A DNA stretch of 64,000 nt from Paracoccus pantotrophus. Its GTDB lineage: Bacteria; Pseudomonadota; Alphaproteobacteria; Rhodobacterales; Rhodobacteraceae. The stretch spans positions 1,461,821-1,525,820 of the forward strand of contig NZ_CP044423.1 of the NCBI RefSeq assembly GCF_008824185.1, read 5' to 3'. The position numbers and the translations under genes were made by a program. Positions 9,066-16,884 of the stretch are shown here, in pieces. The notes under the pieces were generated by a model, which saw nothing but the letters and a program-made list of their open reading frames with translations, searched no databases and had not been told where the DNA came from. Position 1 is the stretch's first letter. Every line of letters starts with the position of its first letter.

Positions 9066-9083
9066 TTTATGTCAATATATTTA
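9066..9083. promoter_or_regulatory. CHC motif copy 1 and probable badH promoter
   Basis: The sequence TTTATGTCAATATATTTA matches two more copies at 10852 and 10959. On the minus strand it contains TTGACA, a perfect -35 hexamer facing badH. It lies 134 nt upstream of badH and 61 nt upstream of badR, so a repressor bound here could control both. Assignment to BadR is inference. Confidence 0.6.
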
Positions 9084-9143
9084 CTTTATTTTGCCGCATC
9101 GGCACGGCTTGACCTTGGCCCCGACTGCGGCCAGATTGGCGGC

Positions 9144-9653
9144 ATGGCGAAAAGTGGCAGGAAAATCGGGAATCTGGGATCGGGGCTGAGCAATCGGCTC
9201 TTTTTCCGCCTCTACCAATGCGCCAACATGTTGCACAAGACCGGCACCCGGGCGCTGGACGAGCACCACGTCACCACGCAGCAATGGGCGGTGCTGGGGG
9301 CGCTGACCCGCCCCGCCTTCGAGAACGGCGTCCCGGTGGGCGATCTGGCGGCCTTCCTGCTGGTCAGCCGGCAGAACCTGACCGGTGTGCTGACGCGGCT
9401 GGAGGCGATGGATTACATCGAGCGCGCGGTGGACCAAAACGACAACCGCTCGCGCCTGATCCGCCTGACCGACAAGGGCCGCAGCCTGTGGGACGAGGAC
9501 ATGCGGCCGGTGATCTCGGATTACTACGACAAGGCGCTGCGCGGCTTCTCGACCGAGGATCGGATCCACATGATCCATTACCTCGACAAGATGCTGCGCA
9601 ATTTCAAGGATATCGACACGGAGGCCGGGCCGGACAGGAAGGCGGCGGAATAG
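9144..9653 (+). CDS. badR: MarR-family regulator, BadR-like
   Basis: A winged-helix transcription factor of 169 aa with a MarR core: QWAVLGALTRP near residue 50, helix-turn-helix VGDLAAFLLVSRQNLTGVLTRL near residues 68-89, and wing residues DNRSRLIRLTDKG near residues 100-112. It is divergent from badH. In R. palustris the MarR protein BadR represses the CHC operon near the badH start and is relieved by 2-ketocyclohexanecarboxyl-CoA (established there). The position and family agree with the same role here. The ATG at 9144 is chosen because the longer frame upstream runs antisense through badH. It lacks a strong RBS. Confidence 0.8.
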   Translation: MAKSGRKIGNLGSGLSNRLFFRLYQCANMLHKTGTRALDEHHVTTQQWAVLGALTRPAFENGVPVGDLAAFLLVSRQNLTGVLTRLEAMDYIERAVDQNDNRSRLIRLTDKGRSLWDEDMRPVISDYYDKALRGFSTEDRIHMIHYLDKMLRNFKDIDTEAGPDRKAAE

Positions 9654-9671
9654 CCCGCCGCCCCGGCCACG

Positions 9672-10838
9672 CTAGAGACCGGCCCGCGCCCGCGCCTCTG
9701 CCGCCATCGCCTTGGCGATGATGATCTGCTGGATCTGCGTCGTGCCCTCGTAGATGCGGAACAGCCGCGCGTCACGATAGAGCTGCTCGGCCCGGTATTC
9801 GCGGATATAGCCATTGCCGCCATGCACCTGCACGTTGCGGTCGGCGATCCGGCCCACCGCCTCCGAGGCGAACATCTTGGCGCAGGAGGCCTCGACCCCG
9901 ACATCCCGGCCATCGTCGCGCTTGCGCGCCGCGTCCAGCACCATGCAGCGTGCCGCATAGGCATCGGCGCGGGAATCGGCGAACATCGCCTGCAGCAGCT
10001 GGAAATCCGCCAGCGGCCGGCCGAACTGCCGGCGCGCGACGGCATAGTCCAGCATGTCGTCGATGATCCGCTCGGCCAGGCCGACACAGGCCGCCGCGAT
10101 ATGCAGCCGCCCCTTGTCCAGCACCTTCATCGCCGTCTTGAACCCCTGCCCCTCGACCCCGCCGATCAACGCCGAGACCGGCACGCGGCAATCGTCCAGG
10201 ATCACGTCGCAGACATGGGCGCCCTGCTGGCCCATCTTCTTTTCCGGCTTGCCCAGGGACAGGCCGGGCGTGTCACGCTCGACCGCAAAGGCCGAGACGC
10301 CGGCAGCGCCCTTCTGCCCGGGATCGGTGCGCGCCATGACGGTGAACAGCCCGGCGTGGGGGGCGTTGGTGATGAAACGCTTGGTGCCGTTCAGCACATA
10401 GAAGTCGCCGTCCCTCCGGGCCGTCGCCTTGACCGAACCGGCGTCCGAGCCGACATCCGGCTCGGTCAGCGCGAACGAGCCGATCAACTCGCCCGAGGCC
10501 AGCCGCGGCAGGTATTTCGCCTTCTGCTCGGGCGTGCCGTCAATGGCGATGCCCTGCATGCCGATGCCGACATTGGTCGCGAACATCGAGCGGAAGGCCG
10601 GCGCGGCGCGGCCGAGCTCGAAGATGGCCATGACCTCCTCCTCCATGGTCAGGCCCAGCCCGCCGTATTCCTCGGGTGCGGTCAGCCCGAACAGGCCCAG
10701 CTCACGCATGCCGGCAACGATCCGCTCGGGAATGGCGTCGGTTTCGGCAACCTCGGCCTCGGCCGGGATCAGCTGCTCGTCCACGAAGCGGCGCAAGGTC
10801 GCGCAAAGCTGCGCGAGCGTATCGGGATCCATCGCCAT
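9672..10838 (-). CDS. acyl-CoA dehydrogenase of the CHC locus
   Basis: An FAD acyl-CoA dehydrogenase of 388 aa. It shows FALTEPDVGSDAGSVKATA near residue 135, RRQFGRPLADFQ near residue 255, VHGGNGYIREY near residue 345 and the catalytic glutamate of RIYEGTTQIQ near residue 365, so it is a canonical short/medium-chain type unlike aliB. The ATG at 10838 has GGAGG 5 nt upstream. It converges with badR and carries CHC motif copy 2 just ahead of its start. It may act on pimeloyl-CoA or a later intermediate of ring-cleavage product breakdown. The exact substrate cannot be read from sequence. Confidence 0.85.
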   Translation of the reverse strand: MAMDPDTLAQLCATLRRFVDEQLIPAEAEVAETDAIPERIVAGMRELGLFGLTAPEEYGGLGLTMEEEVMAIFELGRAAPAFRSMFATNVGIGMQGIAIDGTPEQKAKYLPRLASGELIGSFALTEPDVGSDAGSVKATARRDGDFYVLNGTKRFITNAPHAGLFTVMARTDPGQKGAAGVSAFAVERDTPGLSLGKPEKKMGQQGAHVCDVILDDCRVPVSALIGGVEGQGFKTAMKVLDKGRLHIAAACVGLAERIIDDMLDYAVARRQFGRPLADFQLLQAMFADSRADAYAARCMVLDAARKRDDGRDVGVEASCAKMFASEAVGRIADRNVQVHGGNGYIREYRAEQLYRDARLFRIYEGTTQIQQIIIAKAMAAEARARAGL

Positions 10839-10851
10839 CTCATCCTCCGCA

Positions 10852-10869
10852 TTTATGACAATATATTTA
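10852..10869. promoter_or_regulatory. CHC motif copy 2
   Basis: TTTATGACAATATATTTA, one base different from copy 1 and in the same orientation. It lies 14 nt upstream of the acyl-CoA dehydrogenase ATG, overlapping the likely promoter or leader. Confidence 0.6.
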
Positions 10870-10950
10870 TATATAATCTCATGGAGAACATCCATCAAGC
10901 CAGAATTTATAAGCATTAGCTGTCAAAGTTTGTGGCGCCATATGCAACCT

Positions 10951-10976
10951 ATTGCCATATTATGACAATGCATTTA
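10951..10976. promoter_or_regulatory. CHC motif copy 3 within a 19-bp palindrome
   Basis: The palindrome ATTGCCATATTATGACAAT (10951-10969, 8 of 9 base pairs match) runs into ATGCATTTA, so 10959-10976 matches the other two copies. It is 29 nt upstream of the MDR gene that leads badK. The half-site pattern TATGNCAAT is common to all three copies. Confidence 0.6.
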
Positions 10977-11004
10977 CCTTTCCGCCAGAGAGGGAGGAAT
11001 CTGC

Positions 11005-12027
11005 ATGAAAGCTATCGTTCTGCATAAGCGGGGTCTCGACGGGGTCAGCCTGGACGACCTGCCGGCCCCGGATTGTCCGCAAGGCTGGGCGCGGGTGCGC
11101 ATGGTCGCGGCCTCGGTCAATCGGGTCGATCTCTACATGCGCGACAATGGTGCCGGCATCACCCACGACCTTCCGCTGATCATGGGCGTGGATGGCGTGG
11201 GCGAGGTGATCGAGGCGCCGGGCGATTCCGGGCTGGCGTCGGGGGACCGGGTCATCCTCTATCCCTACGAGTTCTGCGGCGCCTGTCGGCCCTGCCTTGC
11301 CGGGGACCAGCCGCTTTGCCATTCCGCCCGCATCCTGGGCGAGCATCGCCACGGCACCTTCGCCGAACAGGTGGTCCTGCCGGCACGGTCGCTGGTCAGG
11401 CTGTCGCCTCATGCCGACATGGACCAGGCGGCGGTGCTGGGCGTGGCCTATCTTACCGCCTGGCGCATGGTCTTCGGCCAGATGCCGGCTGCGCCCGGCC
11501 GGACCGTTCTGGTGCAAGGCGCGGGCGGCGGCGTCGCATATGCGGCGATGCAACTGGCGCGCATGGCGGGCGCGCAGGTGATCGTCACCACCACCGGCGA
11601 CGATAAGCTGGCGCATTTCCGCAATCTCGGGATCGAGGCCATCGACTACCGCGGCCAGGATGTGCCGAAGGCGGTGTTGCGCCTGACGGGTGGCGAAGGC
11701 GCCGATCTGGTCATCGACAATGTCGGCGAAAGAACCTGGGCCGCCTCGCTGCGCAGCCTGGCGCGCGGCGGCCATCTGGTGACCTGCGGGGCCACAACGG
11801 GGGCGCATCCGTCGGCCGACATCCAGCGGCTTTTCGTGCGGCAGCTGTCGGTCCACGGCTCGACCATGGGCTCGTTGGAGGAGTTCCGCCGGCTGATCCG
11901 CGCCTGGGAGGCAGGAGGTTTCGTTCCGCTGATCGACCGCGCCTTTCCGTTGGCCGAGATGTCGGCGGCCTTCGACCACCTCGAAGACCCCGCCCGCATG
12001 GGCAAGATCCTTGTTCACATCGCGTGA
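11005..12027 (+). CDS. MDR-family alcohol dehydrogenase/quinone oxidoreductase-like protein
   Basis: A medium-chain dehydrogenase/reductase of 340 aa. The N-terminal GroES-like domain carries the structural-zinc loop CGACRPCLAGDQPLC near residues 92-106. The Rossmann motif GAGGGVAYAAMQ lies near residue 173. The catalytic-zinc region reads MGVDGVGEV instead of the usual GHE pattern, and no cysteine sits at the first ligand position, so catalytic zinc is doubtful. An AGGGAGG-type RBS precedes ATG 11005. It sits 7 nt ahead of badK and behind CHC motif 3. It might process a CHC precursor or a CoA intermediate; function is unknown. Confidence 0.8.
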   Translation: MKAIVLHKRGLDGVSLDDLPAPDCPQGWARVRMVAASVNRVDLYMRDNGAGITHDLPLIMGVDGVGEVIEAPGDSGLASGDRVILYPYEFCGACRPCLAGDQPLCHSARILGEHRHGTFAEQVVLPARSLVRLSPHADMDQAAVLGVAYLTAWRMVFGQMPAAPGRTVLVQGAGGGVAYAAMQLARMAGAQVIVTTTGDDKLAHFRNLGIEAIDYRGQDVPKAVLRLTGGEGADLVIDNVGERTWAASLRSLARGGHLVTCGATTGAHPSADIQRLFVRQLSVHGSTMGSLEEFRRLIRAWEAGGFVPLIDRAFPLAEMSAAFDHLEDPARMGKILVHIA

Positions 12028-12034
12028 GGCAGTC

Positions 12035-12811
12035 ATGACCTATGAAAACATCCTTGTCTCGGCCCAAGACGCCGTCGGCATCATCACGTTGCACCGCCCC
12101 GAGGCGCTGAACGCATTGAACCGGCAGCTGACAGCGGAACTGTCGCAGGCCGCAGCCGCATTCGACGCGGATCCCGACATTGGCGCAATCGTCGTCACCG
12201 GATGCGAGCGCGCCTTTGCCGCCGGCGCGGACATCAAGGAAATCAAGGACAAGACCTTCGCCGAGGTCTACGAGGAACAGCTGATCACCGCGACCTGGGA
12301 GGGCATCAGCCGGGTGCGCAAGCCGGTCATCGCGGCCGTTTCCGGCCATGCGATTGGCGGCGGTTGTGAGATTGCACTGATGTGCGACATCATCATCGCG
12401 TCCGAGACCGCCCGGTTCGCGCTGCCGGAGACCGGCATCGGCATCATTCCCGGCGCCGGAGGCACGCAGCGGCTGACCCGGCAGGTCGGCAAAGCCGCCG
12501 CCATGGACATGATCCTGACCGGCCGCGCAATCGACGCTGCCGAAGCCCTGACCATGGGCCTTGTCAGCCGCGTCGTCCCCGCCGGCACGGAGATCAAGGA
12601 GGCGCTTGCAATCGCCGCCCGTCTGGCAACCCTATCGCGCCCGGTGCTGCAACTGGCCAAGGAGGCCGTGAACAAGGCTTACGAAACCCACCTGCAAGAG
12701 GGCCTCTATGTCGAGCGCCGGCTGCTTTACGCGACCTTCGCACTTGATGATCGCCGCGAAGGAATGAACGCCTTTGCCGAAAAACGAAGACCCACGTTTC
12801 ATAACCGTTGA
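12035..12811 (+). CDS. badK: cyclohex-1-enecarboxyl-CoA hydratase type enoyl-CoA hydratase
   Basis: A crotonase of 258 aa with the full hydratase active site: oxyanion segment AFAAGADIKEI near residues 60-70, GHAIGGGCEIALMCD with Glu112, and LPETGIGIIPGAGGTQRL with Glu132. It would hydrate cyclohex-1-enecarboxyl-CoA to the 2-hydroxy ester used by BadH, which fills the one step missing from the operon to the left. The ATG at 12035 follows the MDR stop by 7 nt, with GAGGC upstream. A generic enoyl-CoA hydratase is the alternative; context supports BadK. Confidence 0.82.
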   Translation: MTYENILVSAQDAVGIITLHRPEALNALNRQLTAELSQAAAAFDADPDIGAIVVTGCERAFAAGADIKEIKDKTFAEVYEEQLITATWEGISRVRKPVIAAVSGHAIGGGCEIALMCDIIIASETARFALPETGIGIIPGAGGTQRLTRQVGKAAAMDMILTGRAIDAAEALTMGLVSRVVPAGTEIKEALAIAARLATLSRPVLQLAKEAVNKAYETHLQEGLYVERRLLYATFALDDRREGMNAFAEKRRPTFHNR

Positions 12812-13080
12812 GCCGCGCCAAAGCTTCGGGCCACCCGCACCGTCCGCATGGCAGCGGGGCCAGGCTTTCGGCTAATCCGCGGAAGGAGAATCAGGGCCGT
12901 TGCCGGTTCTGCCGCCGATTTCTTGTCGGCAAGACTGCCAGAAAACTGTTTCGGCATGCCGTGTCCGAGGTCTGGCTGCCAATCGGCGTCCGAAAGGGGC
13001 TCTGGCGATATGGTGAACAGGCCCATGGCAGCGTAGCTTTCCAGCTCGCATAGCCGACGCGGACCTGCGTTTCGAGGGCG
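12812..13080. other. intergenic stretch with no gene seen
   Basis: About 270 nt between badK and the IS remnants. I see no convincing coding frame, RNA or terminator. Short open frames on both strands lack start signals and family features. It probably includes eroded insertion-sequence DNA. Confidence 0.4.
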
Positions 13081-13173
13081 TCAGGCTCGGGGTTTGATGC
13101 GCCAGCCGCCGTTGCCGGTTTCGATGATGTTGCAATGCTGGATGAGACGATCGCACCGTGCGGTGAAACGCGC
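13081..13173 (-). pseudogene. IS21-family istB 3' remnant
   Basis: About 30 codons ending at the TGA at 13081 encode CDRLIQHCNIIETGNGGWR, which matches the C-terminal end of IS21 helper ATPase IstB (typically DRLTHHCHIVETGN...). The Walker motifs and the rest of istB are absent, so only the 3' tail survives. It is joined in frame to IS66 tnpB sequence. Confidence 0.6.
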
Positions 13174-13394
13174 ATCCTCCAGCCGGGTGCAGGCCATCAA
13201 CGGACTCGTGCCGTCCCAGTAAAACAGTTTCAGCCTGTCCGACCGGCGGGCCCGGGACACGAACACCCTGCCCGTGAATGGATCCCTGCGCAGCATCGAT
13301 GACACCGGCACAGCCAAACACCCTTCCTCCCCTTGCGAAAGTCGATGGGCCTGGTCGCGCCCATGATCCGCAGCCGGCAGGACGGGAATGTCAT
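13174..13394 (-). pseudogene. IS66-family tnpB remnant, frameshifted
   Basis: The TnpB signature RIMGATRPIDFRKG is in one frame (from about 13394), and DPFTGRVFVSRARRSDRLKL followed by FYWDGTSP is in another (about 13290-13190). A frameshift therefore lies between them. TnpB is the accessory protein of IS66 elements. Neither tnpA nor the tnpC transposase is present. It is sandwiched between IS21 and IS5 pieces. Confidence 0.7.
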
Positions 13395-13769
13395 GAACTG
13401 GTAGCCCATGCGCGCACAAGGGCGGCGCAACCTCGCGGTGTTCAGCAGACGGTCGCGGTTCTTGGCAAAGACCGTCGGAACCCATACGGCTTCTTCAATG
13501 CCGGGCCCGACGAACCAGCGAAACAGCCGGTCATACTGCATCTGCTCCATCAGCTACCGCTCGGACCGGACCGAGAACGGGATCTGGAGAAGGCTGGCGC
13601 GGATCAAGCACTCCGGCGCGATCGAGGGGCGACCAAAGTCGATGTAGAGCCGGTCGAATTCAGCGCCAAGGCTGGCCGGCGCTTGGTTGACCACCTGCCG
13701 GATCTTGCGCAGCGGATGACGCGGCGGGATCCGGTCCTCAAGGTCGATGTAGCCGAACAGCGCCAGGCA
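13395..13769 (-). pseudogene. IS5-family transposase remnant with nonsense codon
   Basis: The N-terminal part of an IS5-type transposase: FGYIDLEDRIPPRHPLRKI, then PSIAPECLIRASLLQI and RSER, then a TAG at 13554-13556, then LMEQMQYDRLFRWFVG and FAKNRDRLLNT. Related transposases read Q (CAG) where TAG stands, so a C-to-T change inactivated it. The C-terminal DDE domain is missing. Sequence changes to IS66 near 13400. Confidence 0.75.
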
Positions 13770-13848
13770 TCATCACCCCCGCATCGCTGTGCTAACGGTG
13801 AATCCTGCTCCAGAACCCGCGCCGAGCCATGACTAAAGCAGCGGCCCG

Positions 13849-14631
13849 TCAAAGCGCCGTCCACCCCCCATCGACGGAGATCGTCGTCCCGGTGATCTGA
13901 TCCGCCGCCGGCGAGCACAGGAAGACCGCGGTGCCGCCCATCTGCTCGACCGTGGCGAATTGCCCCGAAGGCTGGCGATGCAGCATGACCTTGGCGATCA
14001 CGTCCTCGCGGCTCAGGTTGTGGGTCTTCATCTGGTCGGGGATCTGCTTTTCCACGATGGGCGTCAGCACATAGCCGGGGCAGATGGCGTTGCAGGTGAT
14101 CGGCTCCTTCGCGGTCTCCAGCGCCGTCACCTTGGTCAGGCCGACGATGCCGTGCTTGGCGGCGACATAGGCCGATTTGTATTCGCTGGCCGTCAGCCCG
14201 TGCGCCGAGGCGATGTTGACCACCCGACCCCAGCCGGCCTGGCGCATCAGCGGCAGCGCCGCTGCCGTGGTGTGGAAGGCGGAACTCAGGTTGATGGCGA
14301 TGATCGCGTCCCATTTCTCGGCCGGGAAATCCGGGATCGGCGCGACATGCTGGATGCCGGCGTTGTTCACCAGGATGTCGCAGGCGCCGGCCCTTTCGAT
14401 CAGGGCACGGCACTCGGCGCCCTTGGACATGTCGGCCTGGATGTAACGGACCTTGACGCCATGCTCGGCGGCCAGGCTTTCGGCCAGGGCGTGATCCTCG
14501 GGCGCGTCGGTAAAGCTGTTCAGCACCAGATCCGCCCCGGCCCGCGCCAGCTCATGCGCGATGCCAAGCCCGATCCCGGAGTTCGAGCCCGTCACCACCG
14601 CCGTCTTGCCGCCAAGGAATTTCTGGAACAT
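13849..14631 (-). CDS. bdhA: 3-hydroxybutyrate dehydrogenase (SDR)
   Basis: An SDR of 260 aa that interconverts 3-hydroxybutyrate and acetoacetate with NAD(H), in polyhydroxybutyrate turnover. The nucleotide motif TGSNSGIGLG is near residues 14-23, NNAGIQHVAP near 91-100, and the Tyr-Lys pair in YVAAKHG near 156-160. The segment QHVAPIPDFPAEKWDAIIAI and the end ITGTTISVDGGWTAL are typical of alphaproteobacterial BdhA. The ATG at 14631 has GGAGG 7 nt upstream. A longer open frame to 14871 has no RBS and is not family-like. Confidence 0.92.
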   Translation of the reverse strand: MFQKFLGGKTAVVTGSNSGIGLGIAHELARAGADLVLNSFTDAPEDHALAESLAAEHGVKVRYIQADMSKGAECRALIERAGACDILVNNAGIQHVAPIPDFPAEKWDAIIAINLSSAFHTTAAALPLMRQAGWGRVVNIASAHGLTASEYKSAYVAAKHGIVGLTKVTALETAKEPITCNAICPGYVLTPIVEKQIPDQMKTHNLSREDVIAKVMLHRQPSGQFATVEQMGGTAVFLCSPAADQITGTTISVDGGWTAL

Positions 14632-14837
14632 CGCTGCCTCCACGCCTGCGTTGCTGTTGCCGCCGCAGCATGGGGAAAAAGCCCGCACCGCACAAGGTCG
14701 GAGACCGGTGGTCCGGCAAGGCGCGGGGCCGCCCGCAACCAGCCGGCAAAGGGCGCTTTCGATCACATTTTTGCGCGCCTGATTCATCCGCCAGAAACGC
14801 GCCCCGAAAGCCGCGGCGTGATCGCGGAATCCCCAAG
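14632..14837. other. bdhA upstream region, nothing else recognised
   Basis: This holds the bdhA ribosome binding site and presumably its promoter. I see no other gene. The open frame continuing upstream from bdhA looks non-coding. Confidence 0.4.
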
Positions 14838-14864
14838 AAAAAAGCGCCCGCACGAGGCGGGCGC
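14838..14864 (-). terminator. intrinsic terminator (minus strand)
   Basis: A perfect 8-bp stem GCGCCCGC/GCGGGCGC with loop ACGAG is followed on the minus strand by six U. It lies 3 nt after the stop of the small ORF at 14868 and upstream of bdhA, so it should end a minus-strand transcript that starts near 15030 or beyond. Confidence 0.8.
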
Positions 14865-14867
14865 AAG

Positions 14868-15029
14868 TCATGAGGCAGGTTTCATACAGGCAAGAAACCT
14901 ATCGAGCAGTGCCTTATCTATACGCTTTTCGCCCCATGAGTCCAAGGCGTAAGTTTGCTTCAAGGTGAACGGACGGTTAATCTGCGCCGAGGCAGGACCA
15001 ACGACCCGGAAAACAGGGCCATCGAGCAT
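14868..15029 (-). CDS. possible small ORF of unknown function ahead of a terminator
   Basis: A 53-codon frame from ATG 15029, ending in ALLDRFLACMKPAS. No family is recognised. Its support is positional: a strong terminator begins 3 nt after its stop. The start codon lies back to back with the yejA-like start on the other strand (shared GCATGC). The RBS is weak (GAAG) and third-position GC is lower than in neighbours. A small RNA, or the 3' tail of a lost gene, would explain the terminator equally well. Confidence 0.25.
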   Translation of the reverse strand: MLDGPVFRVVGPASAQINRPFTLKQTYALDSWGEKRIDKALLDRFLACMKPAS

Positions 15030-16884
15030 GCGATTCTTCAAGTTTGCTAACGAATCCGCGATCTGGCGGCGAATCGCCCTGTGCCTGTGTGTTGCATCCA
15101 TGCCGCTGGCAAGCCTTGCCGAGCCCCGGCATGCCATTGCAATGTATGGAGAACCTGCGCTGCCGGCGGGCTTCACCCACCTGCCCTATGCCAACCCGCA
15201 AGCGCCCAAGGGCGGCACGATTCGCCTGGCCGAGACGGGCACCTTCGATTCGCTCAACCCCTGGATCCTGATGGGCAACCCGGTCTGGCCGATCTTCACC
15301 CAGCCGGGTCTGGTGGCCGAGTCGCTGATGATGCGCTCGATCGACGAGCCCTTCACGCTCTACGGCCTGCTGGCCGAAAGCGTCGAGACCGATGCCGACC
15401 GGACATGGGTCGAATTCACCCTGCGCCCCGAGGCGCGCTTCTCGGACGGCACGCCCGTGACCATCGAGGACGTGATGTGGTCCTATGAGGTGCTGGGGAC
15501 CAAGGGGCATCCGCGCTATACCGCCGTCTGGTCCAAGGTCGAGACCATGGAACAGACCGGCCCGCGCTCGGTCCGCTTCACCTTCAACGCCGCCGACCGC
15601 GAGCTTTCCATGCTGATGGGCATGCGGCCGATCCTGAAGAAGGCGCAATGGCAGGGGCGCGATTTCGGCCGGTCCAGCCTGATGGTGCCCATCGGCTCGG
15701 GCCCCTATGTCATCGACAAGGTCGATCCGGGCCGCGCCATCACCTTCCGCCGCAACCCGGACTATTGGGGCCGCGACCTGGCGGTCAGCCGCGGGCTGCA
15801 TAATTTCGACGTGATCCGCTATGACTATTTCGGCGATGCCTCGGCCATGTTCGAGGCGTTCAAGGCCGGCGAGATCGACGTCTGGCGCGAACTGGTCGCC
15901 GCACGCTGGGAACGCAATTTCGACTTTCCCGCCATGCGCGAAGGCCGGATGGTGAAATCCGAGATCGCGCATGGCCGCCCCTCGGGGATCATGGGGCTGG
16001 TGATGAACACCCGCAACCCGCTGTTCGCCGACTGGCGGGTGCGGCAGGCGATGATCGAGGCCTTCAACTATCGCTTCATCAACATGACGCTGACCGGCGG
16101 CAAGGATCCGCGGATCACCAGCTATTTCGCCAATTCCGACCTGGCGATGCAGCCCGGCCCCGCCACCGGGCGCGAGGCCGAACTGCTGGCGCCCTTTGCC
16201 GACCAGCTGCCGCCCGGCACCATCGAGGGCTATGCCCTGCCCGAGGGCGGCGAGCGCGCCATCGACCGCAAGGGCATCCGCGCCGCGCTGGACCTGCTGG
16301 GCGAGGCCGGCTGGACCGTGCAGGAGGGCGAGCTGCGCGATGCGGAAGGCCGCCCCTTCAGCTTCGAGATCCTGCTGAACCAGTCCGGCAGCGCCATGCG
16401 CACCAGCGCCGAGATGCGGCAGATCGTCGACATCTTCGTGCAATCGCTGCGCAACCTGGGCATCCGGCCCACGGTGACGCAGCTCGATGCCGCGCAATAT
16501 GTCGAGCGGACGAACAATTACCAGTTCGACATGACCTGGTATGAACGCGGGCTGTCGCTGTCGCCCGGCAACGAGCAGCGGCTCTACTGGGGCCGCGAGG
16601 GCGTGGCCAAGCCGGGCAGCCGCAACTGGATGGGCATGGACAGCCCCGCCGCCGAGACGATGATCGCCGAGATGGGTCATGCCCGCACGCATGAGGATTT
16701 CGTCGCAGCGGTCAGGGCCCTTGACCGAATCTTAACCGCCGGACGCTATGTCATCCCGGTCAGCTATTCACGGATTTCCCGCTTGGCCCATCGTGCCGAC
16801 CTGGATTATCCTGAAAACACGCCGCTTTACGGTGACTGGCCCGGCTTCATGCCAGAAACCTGGTGGCAGGAGGAAAGAAAATGA
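15028..16884 (+). CDS. extracellular solute-binding protein family 5, YejA-like (peptide binding)
   Basis: Periplasmic oligopeptide-type binding protein of 618 aa. The N-terminus, with a basic IWRRIALCLCVASMPLASLA segment, is a Sec signal cleaved near residue 31. The family pattern LPYANPQAPKGGTIRLAETG follows near residue 50, TFDSLNPWI near 72 and PEARFSDGTPVTIEDVMWSY near 135. Length and pattern match YejA of the Yej peptide (microcin C) importer. No yejB, yejE or yejF follows; the next gene overlaps its stop (ATGA). The ATG at 15028 is chosen by the signal peptide; an in-frame upstream ATG (14965) would bury it. Confidence 0.85.
   Translation: MRFFKFANESAIWRRIALCLCVASMPLASLAEPRHAIAMYGEPALPAGFTHLPYANPQAPKGGTIRLAETGTFDSLNPWILMGNPVWPIFTQPGLVAESLMMRSIDEPFTLYGLLAESVETDADRTWVEFTLRPEARFSDGTPVTIEDVMWSYEVLGTKGHPRYTAVWSKVETMEQTGPRSVRFTFNAADRELSMLMGMRPILKKAQWQGRDFGRSSLMVPIGSGPYVIDKVDPGRAITFRRNPDYWGRDLAVSRGLHNFDVIRYDYFGDASAMFEAFKAGEIDVWRELVAARWERNFDFPAMREGRMVKSEIAHGRPSGIMGLVMNTRNPLFADWRVRQAMIEAFNYRFINMTLTGGKDPRITSYFANSDLAMQPGPATGREAELLAPFADQLPPGTIEGYALPEGGERAIDRKGIRAALDLLGEAGWTVQEGELRDAEGRPFSFEILLNQSGSAMRTSAEMRQIVDIFVQSLRNLGIRPTVTQLDAAQYVERTNNYQFDMTWYERGLSLSPGNEQRLYWGREGVAKPGSRNWMGMDSPAAETMIAEMGHARTHEDFVAAVRALDRILTAGRYVIPVSYSRISRLAHRADLDYPENTPLYGDWPGFMPETWWQEERK

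Noticed and set aside
9066..9083. CHC motif as a transposon end or phage site
   Set aside because: All copies sit just ahead of gene starts in the same locus and one holds a -35 hexamer, so an operator is the better reading.
14868..15176. Minus-strand frame of 102 codons
   Set aside because: Its first half is antisense to the yejA-like signal peptide; only the part from 15029 is kept as a weak candidate.
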